Made by a program: the position numbers and the translations under genes. Below are positions 1 through 8,867 of a DNA stretch of 64,000 nt, one piece after another. Position 1 is the stretch's first letter; every line of letters starts with the position of its first letter. The notes beneath the pieces were generated by a model that did not search any database, had not been told where the DNA came from, and was given only the letters and a program-made list of their open reading frames with translations. The stretch is from Pirellulales bacterium (GTDB lineage: Bacteria; Planctomycetota; Planctomycetia; Pirellulales; JAEUIK01): the NCBI GenBank assembly GCA_019694455.1, contig JAIBBY010000001.1, positions 268,069 to 332,068 on the forward strand. Direction: 5' to 3'.

Positions 1-2031
1 CAGCTTGGCAAGGTCGGGACCGCTGAGATTGAGATCGACCGCCACTTGGCGGAAGCCGGACGACTGAAACGCCTGCACCTCCTGCACGGCGGCGCGCAGG
101 TCGGGATAGTCCTTGAGAATTTCGCGGGCGTCGCGCATCACGTCGAACTGGGTGTAGTCGCGATCGCGCAGGTCGACCATGCGAACATAGATTTGTCCGC
201 TGGTGACATCCCCCTGGCCCTTGGAAACACGGCCGGTCGTGTCGCCGATCACGGTGAACAGGTTGGTCACGCCGCGCAGCTTGCGCAGCCGCGCTTCCAT
301 TTCTTGAAAGACGCCGTCGGCCCGCTCCAGCGTGTAACCCTCCGGCATGGTGGCGACCACCTGGAACTCGCTCTGATCGTCTTGCGGCACGAACTCCATG
401 CCAACCAGCCGAAAGATGGCGGGCGTGGAAAACAGCAGCAACGCCGAAACGCCCACCACGACCCAGCGATGCCGCAGCGACCAGCGAAGTATCCAGGCAT
501 AGGCGTTTTGGATCATCATCCAGAAACGGCCCGACTTGCTGCCGTGATGCTTTTCGTCGAGCTTGAGAAAGCGCGAGCAGAGCATGGGGGTCATGGTGAA
601 CGAGATGCACATGCTGAGAAAGACGGCAAACGCCACCACAAAGCCAAAGCTGTTGAAGAAGCGGCCGACACGGCCCGACATGAACGCCACCGGCACAAAG
701 ATCACCAGCAGCGAGAGCGTGGTGGCGACCACCGCCAGTGCAATTTCGCGAGTGGCGGTGCTGGCCGCCTTACGGGCGCTATATCCGTGTTCTTCCATGT
801 GGCGGAAGATGTTTTCGTGAACCACCACGGCGTCGTCGATCACGATGCCGACGGCCAAGATCAGGCCGAGCATGGTGATGTTGTTGAGCGTGAAGCCCAT
901 CCAATCCATGAAGGCGAAAGTGGCCACAATCGAGGTGGGAATGCTGAGCGCGGCGATGACCGTGGTGCGCCAATCGCGAATAAACAACAAGATGGTCAAG
1001 CTGACCAGAGCGGCCGCCAGCACTAGGTGAAACTTCACCTCTTCGATCGAGGTCTTGATGAACCGCGATTGATCGCGGATGACATTGGTGGTGATGTCGG
1101 CGGGCAGCAACGGGCGAATCTGATCAAGCCGCGCCTTGACGGCGTCGACCACTTGCACGGTGTTGGTGCCCGACTGCTTTTGCACGATGAGGCTGACCGC
1201 CTTTTCGCCATCAAGGCGCGAGAGGCCGCGCGGCTCTTCGTAAGAATCTTCCACGCGGCCGATGTCGCGGATGCGGATCGGGTAGCCGTCGCGGTTGGTG
1301 ACGATGAGATCGGCGAAATCGCTGGCGTTCTCGACGCGCCCCATGGTGCGGAGCACCAGTTCTTGCGAACCTTCGTCCACGCGTCCGCCCGGCAATTCCA
1401 GGTTTTGCCGCTGTAGCGATTGCCGCACGTCGTCGATGCTCAGGCGATAGCCAGTCAGGCTGGCGGCGTCGATGTGTATATTGATCGCGCGCGGCTGTCC
1501 GCCGACCAAGATCACGGCGCCGACGTTGGGGACCGTTTCGAGCAGTTCCTTGATGCGTTTCTTGGCGATCTCGGTCACTTCGCGCAGATTGCGGCGCCCC
1601 GACACGGCGATCGTCATCACCGGCGCCGCGTCGAGTTCGAACTTGTCGATGATCGGCGGGTCGGTTCCCTCGGGCAGTTGCGCCTGAATCGTGGAGATCT
1701 TGTCGCGCACCTCCTGCGCGGCGGTGTCGCCTGTCTTTTCAAGCACAAACTGAACCACGACCTGCGAGATGCCCTCCTTGGTGGTGGATCGCAGCTCATC
1801 GATGCCGGAGATGGTGTTGACGATCTCCTCGATCGGCTTGGTGACGCCCGTCTCCATCTCTTCCACGCTGGCGCCGCGCAAGGTGGTGGTGATGACGACG
1901 ACCGGCAAATCGACGTTGGGAAACAGGTCCACGCCCAAGCGCGCATAGCTGGCGATGCCGAGCACTACAGGCGCGGTCACCAGCATGCAGGTGAAGATGG
2001 GCCGCTTGATGCAAAGATCCCAAATGGTCAT
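1..2031 (-). CDS. RND efflux pump permease, HAE1/AcrB-like (C-terminus off the left edge)
   Basis: Inner-membrane, proton-driven pump subunit that would expel hydrophobic or amphiphilic compounds as a trimer with the adaptor encoded just upstream. The first 677 codons are visible; the family usually has about 1,030-1,050 residues, so roughly the last third is missing. The N-terminus has the typical cytoplasmic start, a first membrane helix (near IKRPIFTCMLV) and the GVDLFPNVDLP entry into the porter domain. The TM4-like segment GLILAVGIVIDDAVV carries two neighbouring aspartates (about residues 399-400), the known proton-relay position. The start ATG at 2031 overlaps the adaptor stop codon in an ATGA, so the two genes are translationally coupled. 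The family call is firm; the substrate cannot be read. Confidence 0.93.
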   Translation of the reverse strand, partial: MTIWDLCIKRPIFTCMLVTAPVVLGIASYARLGVDLFPNVDLPVVVITTTLRGASVEEMETGVTKPIEEIVNTISGIDELRSTTKEGISQVVVQFVLEKTGDTAAQEVRDKISTIQAQLPEGTDPPIIDKFELDAAPVMTIAVSGRRNLREVTEIAKKRIKELLETVPNVGAVILVGGQPRAINIHIDAASLTGYRLSIDDVRQSLQRQNLELPGGRVDEGSQELVLRTMGRVENASDFADLIVTNRDGYPIRIRDIGRVEDSYEEPRGLSRLDGEKAVSLIVQKQSGTNTVQVVDAVKARLDQIRPLLPADITTNVIRDQSRFIKTSIEEVKFHLVLAAALVSLTILLFIRDWRTTVIAALSIPTSIVATFAFMDWMGFTLNNITMLGLILAVGIVIDDAVVVHENIFRHMEEHGYSARKAASTATREIALAVVATTLSLLVIFVPVAFMSGRVGRFFNSFGFVVAFAVFLSMCISFTMTPMLCSRFLKLDEKHHGSKSGRFWMMIQNAYAWILRWSLRHRWVVVGVSALLLFSTPAIFRLVGMEFVPQDDQSEFQVVATMPEGYTLERADGVFQEMEARLRKLRGVTNLFTVIGDTTGRVSKGQGDVTSGQIYVRMVDLRDRDYTQFDVMRDAREILKDYPDLRAAVQEVQAFQSSGFRQVAVDLNLSGPDLAKL

Positions 2032-3329
2032 GGGCCGGTCCTCCGCGCCACGCTGGCTGGCGGCTGTTCGCGCAGTTGCACCGCCGCCCCATCGGCTAGT
2101 TGCGACTGGCCACTGGTGACGACCACACTATTGGGTTGGAGCCGCTCACCCACTTCGACCCAACCGCGCCCGCGCACGCCGGGAGAGACTTCGACTTCGT
2201 ACGCGCGGCCATCGCGCACTTCAAACACCTTGGTGACGCCGGCAAAGCTGACCAGTGCTTCCAGCGGAATGGTGCGCGCCTGATTGTCGACGCGCGTGAG
2301 CACCGCGAATTTGGCGAAGCCGCCCGCCTTCAAGCGGCGCTCGGAGTTTTGGATCAGCGCCTCGATCTCAAATGTGCGCGTCCGCGAATCGATCGTCGGA
2401 TTGACACGCGACACCTTGCCCTCGAAAACCTCCTCACCATACGCCTCGACCTGCAGTTTGACCGTTTGTCCGGTCGTGACCTCGGCGCTGTAGCGCTCCG
2501 GGATTGTGCCCGTCAACTTGAGCGGGTGGTCCATAACCAATCGCATGAGGGTGGTGGCGGCGGTGGAGCGAACCATTTCGCCTTCGGAGACGAGTCGCTC
2601 GGCGATTACATACTCGCCGGTGGCCGCCACATCGCCCGCCAGCTCTGGAAAGGTCGGCGCCAGGATCCGAGTGTCGTCCAGCCGTTGCCGCGCCATGGCC
2701 AGCGCTGCCCGCCGGAGGCGCGCGGCGGCGAGCGTGGCCTCTGCCTCCAGCCGCGTTTGCTGCAAATTAGCGTCGGCCACATTGAGATCGGTGAGCACCT
2801 GATCCATTTCCTGCTCGGTGGCCACGTTGCGCTGGCGCAAGCTCTCGACGCGCGTCTTCTTCTTCGCGGCGTTGTCGAGCAGGTACTGCGCCCGCACGAC
2901 GCTGGGCAACTGCGCCACGTCGAAAGTGTCGTCTGGCGGCTGCTTGAGCCCCAGTCGGGCTAGCTCCAGCTCCAAGGCGCGCTGCGCTTCGTCGACCGCC
3001 AACTCGAAGTCGGTGGCGTCGAGTTCAATGAGCAGCTCGCCGGGGCGAACCCGATCGCCCACGTCGTGATGCAACCGCGTCACGCGCCCCTCAACCTTTG
3101 GGGTGAGGGTCACTTCTTCATACCCCAGCAAGGTTCCCACCGCGCCGACGGTTCGTTGCACGGAGCGCTCTTCCACGTTGGCGGTGGTGACGACCACAGG
3201 CGCCGGCTCGGCGGCGGCCTTCGATTGAGCTGGCGCGTCGGTATGTGAATGTGAGCAGCCCACGCAGGTGGCGATGAGCGCCCACAGGGCAGTCAGTCGG
3301 AGGGAGGCCAGAGTGAGATTCGATCTCAT
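2028..3329 (-). CDS. RND efflux periplasmic adaptor (membrane fusion protein, HlyD/AcrA family)
   Basis: Periplasmic adaptor of 433 residues linking the RND pump to an outer-membrane channel. It starts with a hydrophobic export signal ending in a possible lipobox (CVGC, Cys about 25; position -3 is not the usual Leu), so lipidation is likely but not certain. The order is standard: a lipoyl-like half (VEGRVTRLHHDVGDRVRPG), a helical hairpin (about 110-215, RVESLRQRNVATEQEMDQ), the second lipoyl half, a beta-barrel (LKLTGTIPERYSAEVTTGQ) and a membrane-proximal domain near the C-terminus. It lies 49 bp downstream of the TetR gene and overlaps the pump gene by 4 bp, which indicates one tetR-adaptor-pump transcript. 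A separate outer-membrane factor is not in the window. Confidence 0.93.
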   Translation of the reverse strand: MRSNLTLASLRLTALWALIATCVGCSHSHTDAPAQSKAAAEPAPVVVTTANVEERSVQRTVGAVGTLLGYEEVTLTPKVEGRVTRLHHDVGDRVRPGELLIELDATDFELAVDEAQRALELELARLGLKQPPDDTFDVAQLPSVVRAQYLLDNAAKKKTRVESLRQRNVATEQEMDQVLTDLNVADANLQQTRLEAEATLAAARLRRAALAMARQRLDDTRILAPTFPELAGDVAATGEYVIAERLVSEGEMVRSTAATTLMRLVMDHPLKLTGTIPERYSAEVTTGQTVKLQVEAYGEEVFEGKVSRVNPTIDSRTRTFEIEALIQNSERRLKAGGFAKFAVLTRVDNQARTIPLEALVSFAGVTKVFEVRDGRAYEVEVSPGVRGRGWVEVGERLQPNSVVVTSGQSQLADGAAVQLREQPPASVARRTGP

Positions 3330-3378
3330 AACCAGGTCGTCGTTCTATTTAGGAGGGAGTCGAAGGCGGGAAGTCGTT

Positions 3379-4032
3379 TCAATTGCCAGCGGGCGCCGCG
3401 CCGCGTTCGGTATCGCTCAGAATGCCGAAGAGCACGATGTCCATAATGTCGCGAAATTGGTCGTCGACCGATTGTTCGCGGCCAGCGAAGTAGTTGGTGA
3501 ACATGGCCCCGTACAGCAATTCGCCAAGCACGGTCACCAGTCGCTGTGGAGGGATATTGCGGATGCGCCCCCGCTCAGCAAGTTGGCGAGCCAGTTCGTG
3601 TCCTTTGCCATGATTGCGCTCTCGATAGATGAAGTAGGTGGGCTTCTTTCGATCACGAAAGAAGGCCCGCTCTTGTATGAAGAGTTCGACGATGTAAGGG
3701 TTCGCATCGAAAAACTCCAGGTACGCGCGCACTGCACGCTGCATGCCTAGCAGCGGATCGTCGGCAGAGGCGATCGATTGATCGATCAGCGCGTCCAACC
3801 GCTGCATGCCAGCGTCGACCGCGGCCAAAAAGAGCGCCGATTTCGAGCGGAAATAGCGATAGATGGTCCCTTTGGAAACGCCGATTTGCTGGGCGACGAT
3901 CTCCAGGTCGGTCTTGGAGAAACCGCGCTTGGCGAAAATTCGCCCGGCGGCGTCGAGGATTTGCTCGCGCCTTTGTGCGCGCAGCGCCTGATCGCGTGGT
4001 CGGCCCGGTTTTCGCGTCGAGAGGGGGGGCAT
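3379..4032 (-). CDS. TetR/AcrR-family transcriptional repressor of the efflux operon
   Basis: A 217-residue repressor. The N-terminal helix-turn-helix domain covers about residues 18-66: RREQILDAAGRIFAKRGFSK is the first helix region and QQIGVSKGTIYRYFRSK the turn and recognition helix, both textbook TetR signatures. The remaining 150 residues are the all-helical ligand-binding and dimerisation domain; ELLYGAMFTNYFAG fits the dimer interface helices. It is the first gene of the efflux operon, on the same strand as the adaptor and pump. That arrangement normally means autoregulation, with the pump derepressed when a substrate binds. A palindrome 25-40 bp upstream of the start is a good candidate operator. 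The inducing ligand cannot be predicted. Confidence 0.94.
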   Translation of the reverse strand: MPPLSTRKPGRPRDQALRAQRREQILDAAGRIFAKRGFSKTDLEIVAQQIGVSKGTIYRYFRSKSALFLAAVDAGMQRLDALIDQSIASADDPLLGMQRAVRAYLEFFDANPYIVELFIQERAFFRDRKKPTYFIYRERNHGKGHELARQLAERGRIRNIPPQRLVTVLGELLYGAMFTNYFAGREQSVDDQFRDIMDIVLFGILSDTERGAAPAGN

Positions 4033-4056
4033 CGGCAGGCGCCTGACAATAAATAA

Positions 4057-4072
4057 CTGACTAGTCCGTCAG
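4057..4072 (-). promoter_or_regulatory. Likely TetR operator in the efflux operon promoter
   Basis: Perfect 5-bp arms CTGAC/GTCAG separated by 6 bp, with an inner palindrome GACTAGTC at 4059-4066. This resembles the CTGACTAGTCAG-type sites bound by many TetR/AcrR repressors. On the minus strand a -35-like TTGCTG and a -10-like TTATTG could flank it, so binding would block RNA polymerase. The rest of the gap up to the ftsH stop (to 4327) shows no gene. Operator identity is inferred from sequence and position only. Confidence 0.6.
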
Positions 4073-4327
4073 CAAACCAAGGCATATTAGCCCGCCGTCA
4101 AAATAGGGACAATGCCACTTTTGGGGTAGGCATTCTGGTGCTGCTGTTGTTCGCCCCAATCTCGAATCGATTCAAGATGGCCAGCCGGTCAACATGCAGT
4201 AACGCCTCCGCGGCGCAATGCCACAAAGCAGGAATGTCAAAGGGGTTAAGAGGTGAGACTGGAATTCTGGGGTGACGCTGTCCGATCGAAACGGACTGAA
4301 GCGGTTCGCGACACGGTAAAGCGTCCG

Positions 4328-6304
4328 CTACGCCTCTTCCTGTCGGCGCGCCAGCGCCACGGCTTGGCCATTGGCCTCCGCACGACGAACAGCGGGGCCG
4401 ATCAGCTCTTCCAAGTCCTTTTCCGCCAGCACCTCCTGCGTAACCAGCGCTTGGGCAACGCGATCGAGCTTGTCGCGAGACTGGGCAAGCATCGAGTGGG
4501 CTCGGTCGGCCGCCTCTTGCAAGATGCGCGACACTTCTTCGTCGATAAGCTTTGCGGTGTGCTCGCTGAACTCGCGCGGCTCCGCCATCTCTTTGCCCAG
4601 AAACGGATGCTCTTCGCCGGTGCGGAACGCGACCGGGCCAACCCGTTCGCTCATGCCCCAATGCGTCACCATCCGCCGCGCCAGTTGAGTGGCCCGCTTC
4701 AGGTCGTCCTCGGCGCCAGCGCTATACTCGCCGAACACCAGCTTTTCGGCGGCGCGACCTCCCATGATGAAAACCAAGCGGGCGTGCAGTTCGCTCTCGC
4801 TGATGTTAAGCCGATCTTCCTCCGGCACGAGTTGTGTGACTCCCAGGCCGCGCCCGCGCGGGATGATCGTCACCTTATGAAGCCGTTCTGCGCCGGGGAG
4901 CAACCACACCAATAGCGCATGCCCCGCCTCGTGATAGGCGGTCATCCGCTTCTCCTTGCCGTTCAGCACTTCCTCACGTTTGGGGCCCATAAGCACTCGG
5001 TCACGCGCCCATTCAAAATCTTCCATCTCCACCAGGTCTTTGCCTTGGCGGGTTGCCCACAGCGCCGCCTCGTTGACCAAGTTGCGCAGATCGGCGCCGG
5101 TAAGCCCAATGGAGCCGGCGGCGATCCGCTCCAGGTCGACATCGGGACTGAGTGGCACGTCGCGAATATGCACCTTAAGAATCGCCAGCCGCCCCTTGAG
5201 CGTGGGACGATCGACCGTCACATGTCGATCAAACCGGCCGGGGCGCAGTAGCGCCGGATCGAGCACGTCGGGGCGATTGGTGGCGGCGAGCACGATGACT
5301 GCTTCGCTAGGGCTGAAGCCATCCATCTCGCTCAGGATTTGATTGAGCGTTTGCTCGCGCTCGTCGTGGCCGCCCCCCAAACCAGCGCCACGGACACGTC
5401 CCACGGCGTCGATCTCGTCAATGAACAAGATGCACGGCGCGGCGTCCTTGGCCGTTTTGAACATGTCGCGCACCCGGCTGGCGCCGACGCCGACAAACAT
5501 TTGAATGAACTCCGATCCGCTGATGGAGAAAAACGGCACGCCCGCCTCGCCCGCCACCGCTTTGGCGAGCAGCGTCTTACCCGTGCCGGGCGGACCCATC
5601 AACAGCGTTCCCTTGGGTATTCGCCCGCCAAGACGGCGGAATCGATCGGGGCTCTTGAGAAACTCGACGACCTCCTGCAGATCGTTCTTCACCCCCTCCA
5701 GTCCGGCCACATCTTCAAAGGTGACGCGTTTCGTCGAATTATCGTAGCGGCGGGCTGGGCTCTTGTTGAAACCGCCCAAGATGCCGCCGCCGAGCATTTG
5801 ATCGCGCGTGCGGCGGAACATTAGATACATCACGCCCAGCACCAGCAGGGTGAGGCCCAGATAGGTCATCATCACCAGCGCCGTGCCGTCGCCGCGCTGA
5901 TGAAAGCGCACGGGAATTTGCTTTTCGAGCAATATCTCGCGAACGTCCGGCTCGACCACGGGATGAATTTCGGTTACGAAATTCTGTTTCAGCTTGGGGC
6001 GAGTGCCGTCGTTGTTTTTGCGGTTGGGGTTGGGGTCGCGTGGCGGCGTGACAAAGCGGCCATAAACCTCCTGGTCGACAATTTCGACCTCGGCCACATT
6101 GCCAGCCAACGCCTGCTGGCGAAAGAAATCGTACTTGATCGACGATCGACTGGCGGGCGCCTGCACAAACCACATTAGCACCAGCGTGACGAGCATGAGC
6201 AGCATCAGCCACGTGGCAGGAGAATTCCAAGGCGGACGAGCCAGCGCTAAGGCGAGGCGATTTTTGGTAGGCTCCGCTTGCACTGGGACTCCTGTTGCGG
6301 CCAC
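4328..6304 (-). CDS. ftsH: ATP-dependent zinc metalloprotease FtsH
   Basis: Membrane-anchored AAA+ protease of 658 residues that extracts and degrades misfolded membrane proteins and short-lived regulators. Two membrane helices (about 32-47 and 142-163) bracket the periplasmic domain. The ATPase domain has Walker A GPPGTGKT (237-244), Walker B ILFIDEID (292-299) and the second region of homology, [10 protein letters not shown] through RPGRFDR (341-360). The protease domain carries the zinc motif HEAGH (458-462), with a downstream acidic stretch [10 protein letters not shown] supplying the third ligand. All catalytic residues are present. It is transcribed away from the NUDIX gene, with 124 bp between the two starts. 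Length and motif order are normal for the family. Confidence 0.97.
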   Translation of the reverse strand: MAATGVPVQAEPTKNRLALALARPPWNSPATWLMLLMLVTLVLMWFVQAPASRSSIKYDFFRQQALAGNVAEVEIVDQEVYGRFVTPPRDPNPNRKNNDGTRPKLKQNFVTEIHPVVEPDVREILLEKQIPVRFHQRGDGTALVMMTYLGLTLLVLGVMYLMFRRTRDQMLGGGILGGFNKSPARRYDNSTKRVTFEDVAGLEGVKNDLQEVVEFLKSPDRFRRLGGRIPKGTLLMGPPGTGKTLLAKAVAGEAGVPFFSISGSEFIQMFVGVGASRVRDMFKTAKDAAPCILFIDEIDAVGRVRGAGLGGGHDEREQTLNQILSEMDGFSPSEAVIVLAATNRPDVLDPALLRPGRFDRHVTVDRPTLKGRLAILKVHIRDVPLSPDVDLERIAAGSIGLTGADLRNLVNEAALWATRQGKDLVEMEDFEWARDRVLMGPKREEVLNGKEKRMTAYHEAGHALLVWLLPGAERLHKVTIIPRGRGLGVTQLVPEEDRLNISESELHARLVFIMGGRAAEKLVFGEYSAGAEDDLKRATQLARRMVTHWGMSERVGPVAFRTGEEHPFLGKEMAEPREFSEHTAKLIDEEVSRILQEAADRAHSMLAQSRDKLDRVAQALVTQEVLAEKDLEELIGPAVRRAEANGQAVALARRQEEA

Positions 6305-6428
6305 ATGGAATGAACAGCGCCGGCGCTGGGCCCGGGGCGCATTGCGTCAAGGAATTCTACCGAGACTGATTCGTTTTTTCGATGCTGGCGCGCTGTTAGG
6401 CGCCCAGTAGGCTTGATTTCGTCTTCTG

Positions 6429-6875
6429 ATGGCTATGACAAACGCGTTCGACGCCAATTCTGCCGTCAAACGCCGCGGTGCGGTCGCCGTCATCGTGCGC
6501 GACGAGCGATTGCTGGTTATTCGCCGTTCGCGGCATGTGCCGGCGCCTGGCCGACTCTGTTTTCCGGGCGGCGGAATCGAGCCAGACGAAAGCGAGGAAA
6601 TCGCGCTCATCCGCGAAATTCGTGAGGAATTGAACGTGAGCGTCCGTCCGGTAAGGCGGCTGTGGAGCAGCATCACGCCATGGGGTGTGGCGTTGGCCTG
6701 GTGGTTGGCCGATTTGCCGACAGACGCTGCGCCGGTGGCGACCCCTGCCGAAGTGGAGTCGATTCACTGGTACACGATCGACGAAATGCGCAATCTGGCT
6801 GAACTGCTCGAGAGCAACCACGATTTCCTCGCCGCGCTCGCGCGAGGCGAGTTTTCACTCGGTAGCGAACCCTAA
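6429..6875 (+). CDS. NUDIX hydrolase
   Basis: Soluble 148-residue NUDIX enzyme, which would hydrolyse a nucleoside diphosphate linked to another moiety (family knowledge). The full NUDIX box is present: Gly, five residues, Glu, seven residues, then REIREELNV, i.e. the catalytic REXXEE helix that binds Mg2+. The flanking beta strand GAVAVIVRDERLLVIRR is also typical. Substrate cannot be told: the class spans MutT-type housecleaning, ADP-ribose and mRNA-decapping enzymes. It is divergent from ftsH. Its TAA stop overlaps the TAG stop of the convergent secreted-protein gene by 3 bases. A second in-frame ATG at 6435 is an alternative start. Confidence 0.9.
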   Translation: MAMTNAFDANSAVKRRGAVAVIVRDERLLVIRRSRHVPAPGRLCFPGGGIEPDESEEIALIREIREELNVSVRPVRRLWSSITPWGVALAWWLADLPTDAAPVATPAEVESIHWYTIDEMRNLAELLESNHDFLAALARGEFSLGSEP

Positions 6876-8059
6876 TCCGAGGGCAGCGGCGCCGGCTCGG
6901 CGTCGGCTTCCGAATTGGTAGGCGCAGGTTTGCTCGGGGCGCCACGTGGCTTTTTGGCAGCGCGGGTGGCGGCGTCGCGCCGATCGAGTTCCATTCGCGC
7001 CGGCGTGCTGTACGTCGCCGGTTGCGCGGCAGAATCAATCGTTGGCTGGGCAGCGGCCGGCAAGTCGCGCGCGCTGCCGCGCCGATTACCGACGATCGGC
7101 TGCGCGCCGAAGATCATGCCCGTGGGGGCTGCAAGCGTCGCCGGCGTCTCGGCGCTGGCGACCGGCGACGGTGGCGGCAAGGCAACGCTGGCTGGCTTGC
7201 GCGAACTCGCCTCGATGGCGTCATACTGCGTCACGCGACTGATCCATTCAGCGAGTTGCAACAGTTGATTTTGGTCGGCTTCGCCGAAGAGCGGCAATTG
7301 GCTATCGGCATGAGGATTAGTCGCCGCCTGGATCAATTTGCTCCGCGCAGGGTCGCTGTGGTCGATGAATTTGAGCGCCGAATACAAATTGCGCTGCGTG
7401 ATACGCGCGGCTTGATTCTTGTTAGACGGGGGACGCAACAGCCGCAAAGTCTGGTTACCTGAGAGACCATGACAGCCCGACGTTCCACACCGATTGAGGA
7501 GCATCGGTTGCACAACGTGGGCAAAATCCTCCGCCGTCCCACGCGGCAGGCTGCGAATCAATCGTTCCAACTCCTCGGCGCCAATGGTCCGTTCGCTGTC
7601 CGCTTCCGCAGGAACGACGCGGCGCGGCGCGTTGGCCTGCTCAAGCCGCCGTTTGACGTAAACTATCCGGCGATCGGTGGCGTCGATTTGTTCGGCCGTG
7701 GTCACCTCGCGCGCAGCGTGCTCCGTCAGTCCTTGGTCGATGCACCAAACAGCAATTTTGAGATGATGTTCGACGCTGGTGGCATCGCCACGCCCGGCCA
7801 GCAGGCGATAGGCCTCGTCCAGCGATCCACAGACAAATGCGACCTCGTCGCGGCGCAGACGGATTTCCCCGCTGTCCCGACGCACATGCAATCGGCCATC
7901 GCGCTGAGTGACCCGACCATGGAGGGTACGCCCATTGTTCAAGAGCACCACCTGGTCGGCGGTCAATTCGAGCGCGGGCGGGGCGGCCACCACTCCGCCG
8001 GCCGCCAGCAGCAGGCAGAAGATCACAGGCGCGCGACGGTATCGACGGAAAACTGCCAT
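6872..8059 (-). CDS. Secreted planctomycete protein with a CX4CH (possible heme) motif
   Basis: Protein of 395 residues with a clear signal peptide (VIFCLLLAAGGVVAAPP). The mature N-terminus contains a stretch that reads like an SH3/SLA1-like beta domain (VVLLNNGRTLHGRVTQRDG), followed by a helical part. Around residue 190 it has MLLNRCGTSGCHGLSGN, a Cys-X4-Cys-His motif in the context planctomycetes use for cytochrome-c-like domains; canonical c-type heme sites are CXXCH. The next 90 residues (SALKFIDHSDPARSKLIQAA...LLQLAEWI) fit such a domain. The last 110 residues are Pro/Ala-rich and probably disordered. Function is unknown; a periplasmic redox or binding role is inference. Confidence 0.75.
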   Translation of the reverse strand: MAVFRRYRRAPVIFCLLLAAGGVVAAPPALELTADQVVLLNNGRTLHGRVTQRDGRLHVRRDSGEIRLRRDEVAFVCGSLDEAYRLLAGRGDATSVEHHLKIAVWCIDQGLTEHAAREVTTAEQIDATDRRIVYVKRRLEQANAPRRVVPAEADSERTIGAEELERLIRSLPRGTAEDFAHVVQPMLLNRCGTSGCHGLSGNQTLRLLRPPSNKNQAARITQRNLYSALKFIDHSDPARSKLIQAATNPHADSQLPLFGEADQNQLLQLAEWISRVTQYDAIEASSRKPASVALPPPSPVASAETPATLAAPTGMIFGAQPIVGNRRGSARDLPAAAQPTIDSAAQPATYSTPARMELDRRDAATRAAKKPRGAPSKPAPTNSEADAEPAPLPSD

Positions 8060-8227
8060 ATCGGGGCGGGAGACTAGGACGGCCCCGGATGAGCGTCAAG
8101 GTCAGACGCGATGTGGCTTCAGTTGGCCAACAATGCGATGGTCAGATACTTTCCCATAACGCTCCAGGCTGGCTATCTTACGAAACAGGGGGCGAAATGG
8201 GGGACCCAGCGTGCGAGGCAAAATCAG

Positions 8228-8530
8228 GTGATTCAAAGCGCGACCGGCTCGCCAGGAAATCCTTCTCCCTGGACGCTGTTGCACGGCCAGGAGATCGTGA
8301 TCGACCTTGCCAGCCCCTTTGTCTATTTGGGGCGATTAGTGGGGGAGGGGGGAGGATTCGTCGAGTTGGAAGGGGTCGACGTACACGACTTGCGCGACAC
8401 TTCGACCACCCGCGAGCGCTATATTTTGGATTGCCGATTGCACGGGGTACGTCCGAATCGACACCGTGTGTGGGTCAGGCTGGCAGACGTGGTGGGCGTG
8501 TCGCGATTGGCAGATGTGGTTGTGGAATAG
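8228..8530 (+). CDS. Small conserved planctomycete protein, function unknown
   Basis: About 100 residues. The core runs through IVIDLASPFVYLGRLVGEGG, VDVHDLRDTSTTRERYIL and RPNRHRVWVRLADVV. This looks like a compact all-beta fold; from memory similar short proteins (ADVHDLRD, TTRE, NR-RV) recur in planctomycete genomes, which I cannot check here. No signal peptide and no catalytic motif are visible. The start is uncertain: GTG at 8228 keeps the PWTLL segment, TTG at 8279 would be shorter, and ATG at 8111 would add residues that do not look coding. A GGGGAGGG octamer lies inside it at 8342-8349. It precedes the acylphosphatase gene on the same strand by 27 bp. Confidence 0.6.
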   Translation: MIQSATGSPGNPSPWTLLHGQEIVIDLASPFVYLGRLVGEGGGFVELEGVDVHDLRDTSTTRERYILDCRLHGVRPNRHRVWVRLADVVGVSRLADVVVE

Positions 8531-8557
8531 GCCGCATTGGCCGTGGTAGCCAATTGA

Positions 8558-8836
8558 ATGAGCCATACCGAACGTCGCCGCGTACTGTATTATGGAAGGG
8601 TGCAGGGGGTCGGTTTTCGGTACACAGCCCAGCGGCTGGCAGGGCGGTTTGCCGTAACCGGATTCGTGCGTAATCTGCCCGCCGGCAACGTGGAGCTCGT
8701 GGCCGAGGGAGTACCGCTGGAGATCGAGCGTTTCTTGTCCGCCGTGCGCGAGCAAATGAGCGACGGCATCCAGTCGGAGCAGGCAGCCACGAGCGACGCC
8801 ACTGGCGAGTTCCGCGGATTTGAAATTCACCGTTAG
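8558..8836 (+). CDS. acyP: Acylphosphatase
   Basis: Soluble 92-residue enzyme that hydrolyses acyl phosphates such as 1,3-bisphosphoglycerate and carbamoyl phosphate. The family signature is complete: GRVQGVGFR carries the phosphate-binding arginine (residue 21), and GFVRNLPAG carries the catalytic asparagine (residue 39), followed by the expected VELVAEG strand. Length is exactly typical. It sits between the small conserved gene and the ABC permease on the same strand, with a 31-bp gap to the latter; no functional link is evident. Confidence 0.95.
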   Translation: MSHTERRRVLYYGRVQGVGFRYTAQRLAGRFAVTGFVRNLPAGNVELVAEGVPLEIERFLSAVREQMSDGIQSEQAATSDATGEFRGFEIHR

Positions 8837-8867
8837 TTTATCGCATCCAGTTTGAGAATAAGTTGGC

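Noticed and set aside
3105..3114. GGGTGAGGG as a KOPS site
   Set aside because: Two bases separate the GGG and AGGG blocks; the consensus allows one.
4112..4124. GGGGTAGGC as a KOPS site
   Set aside because: Last base is C, so it is only a 7 of 8 match; not counted.
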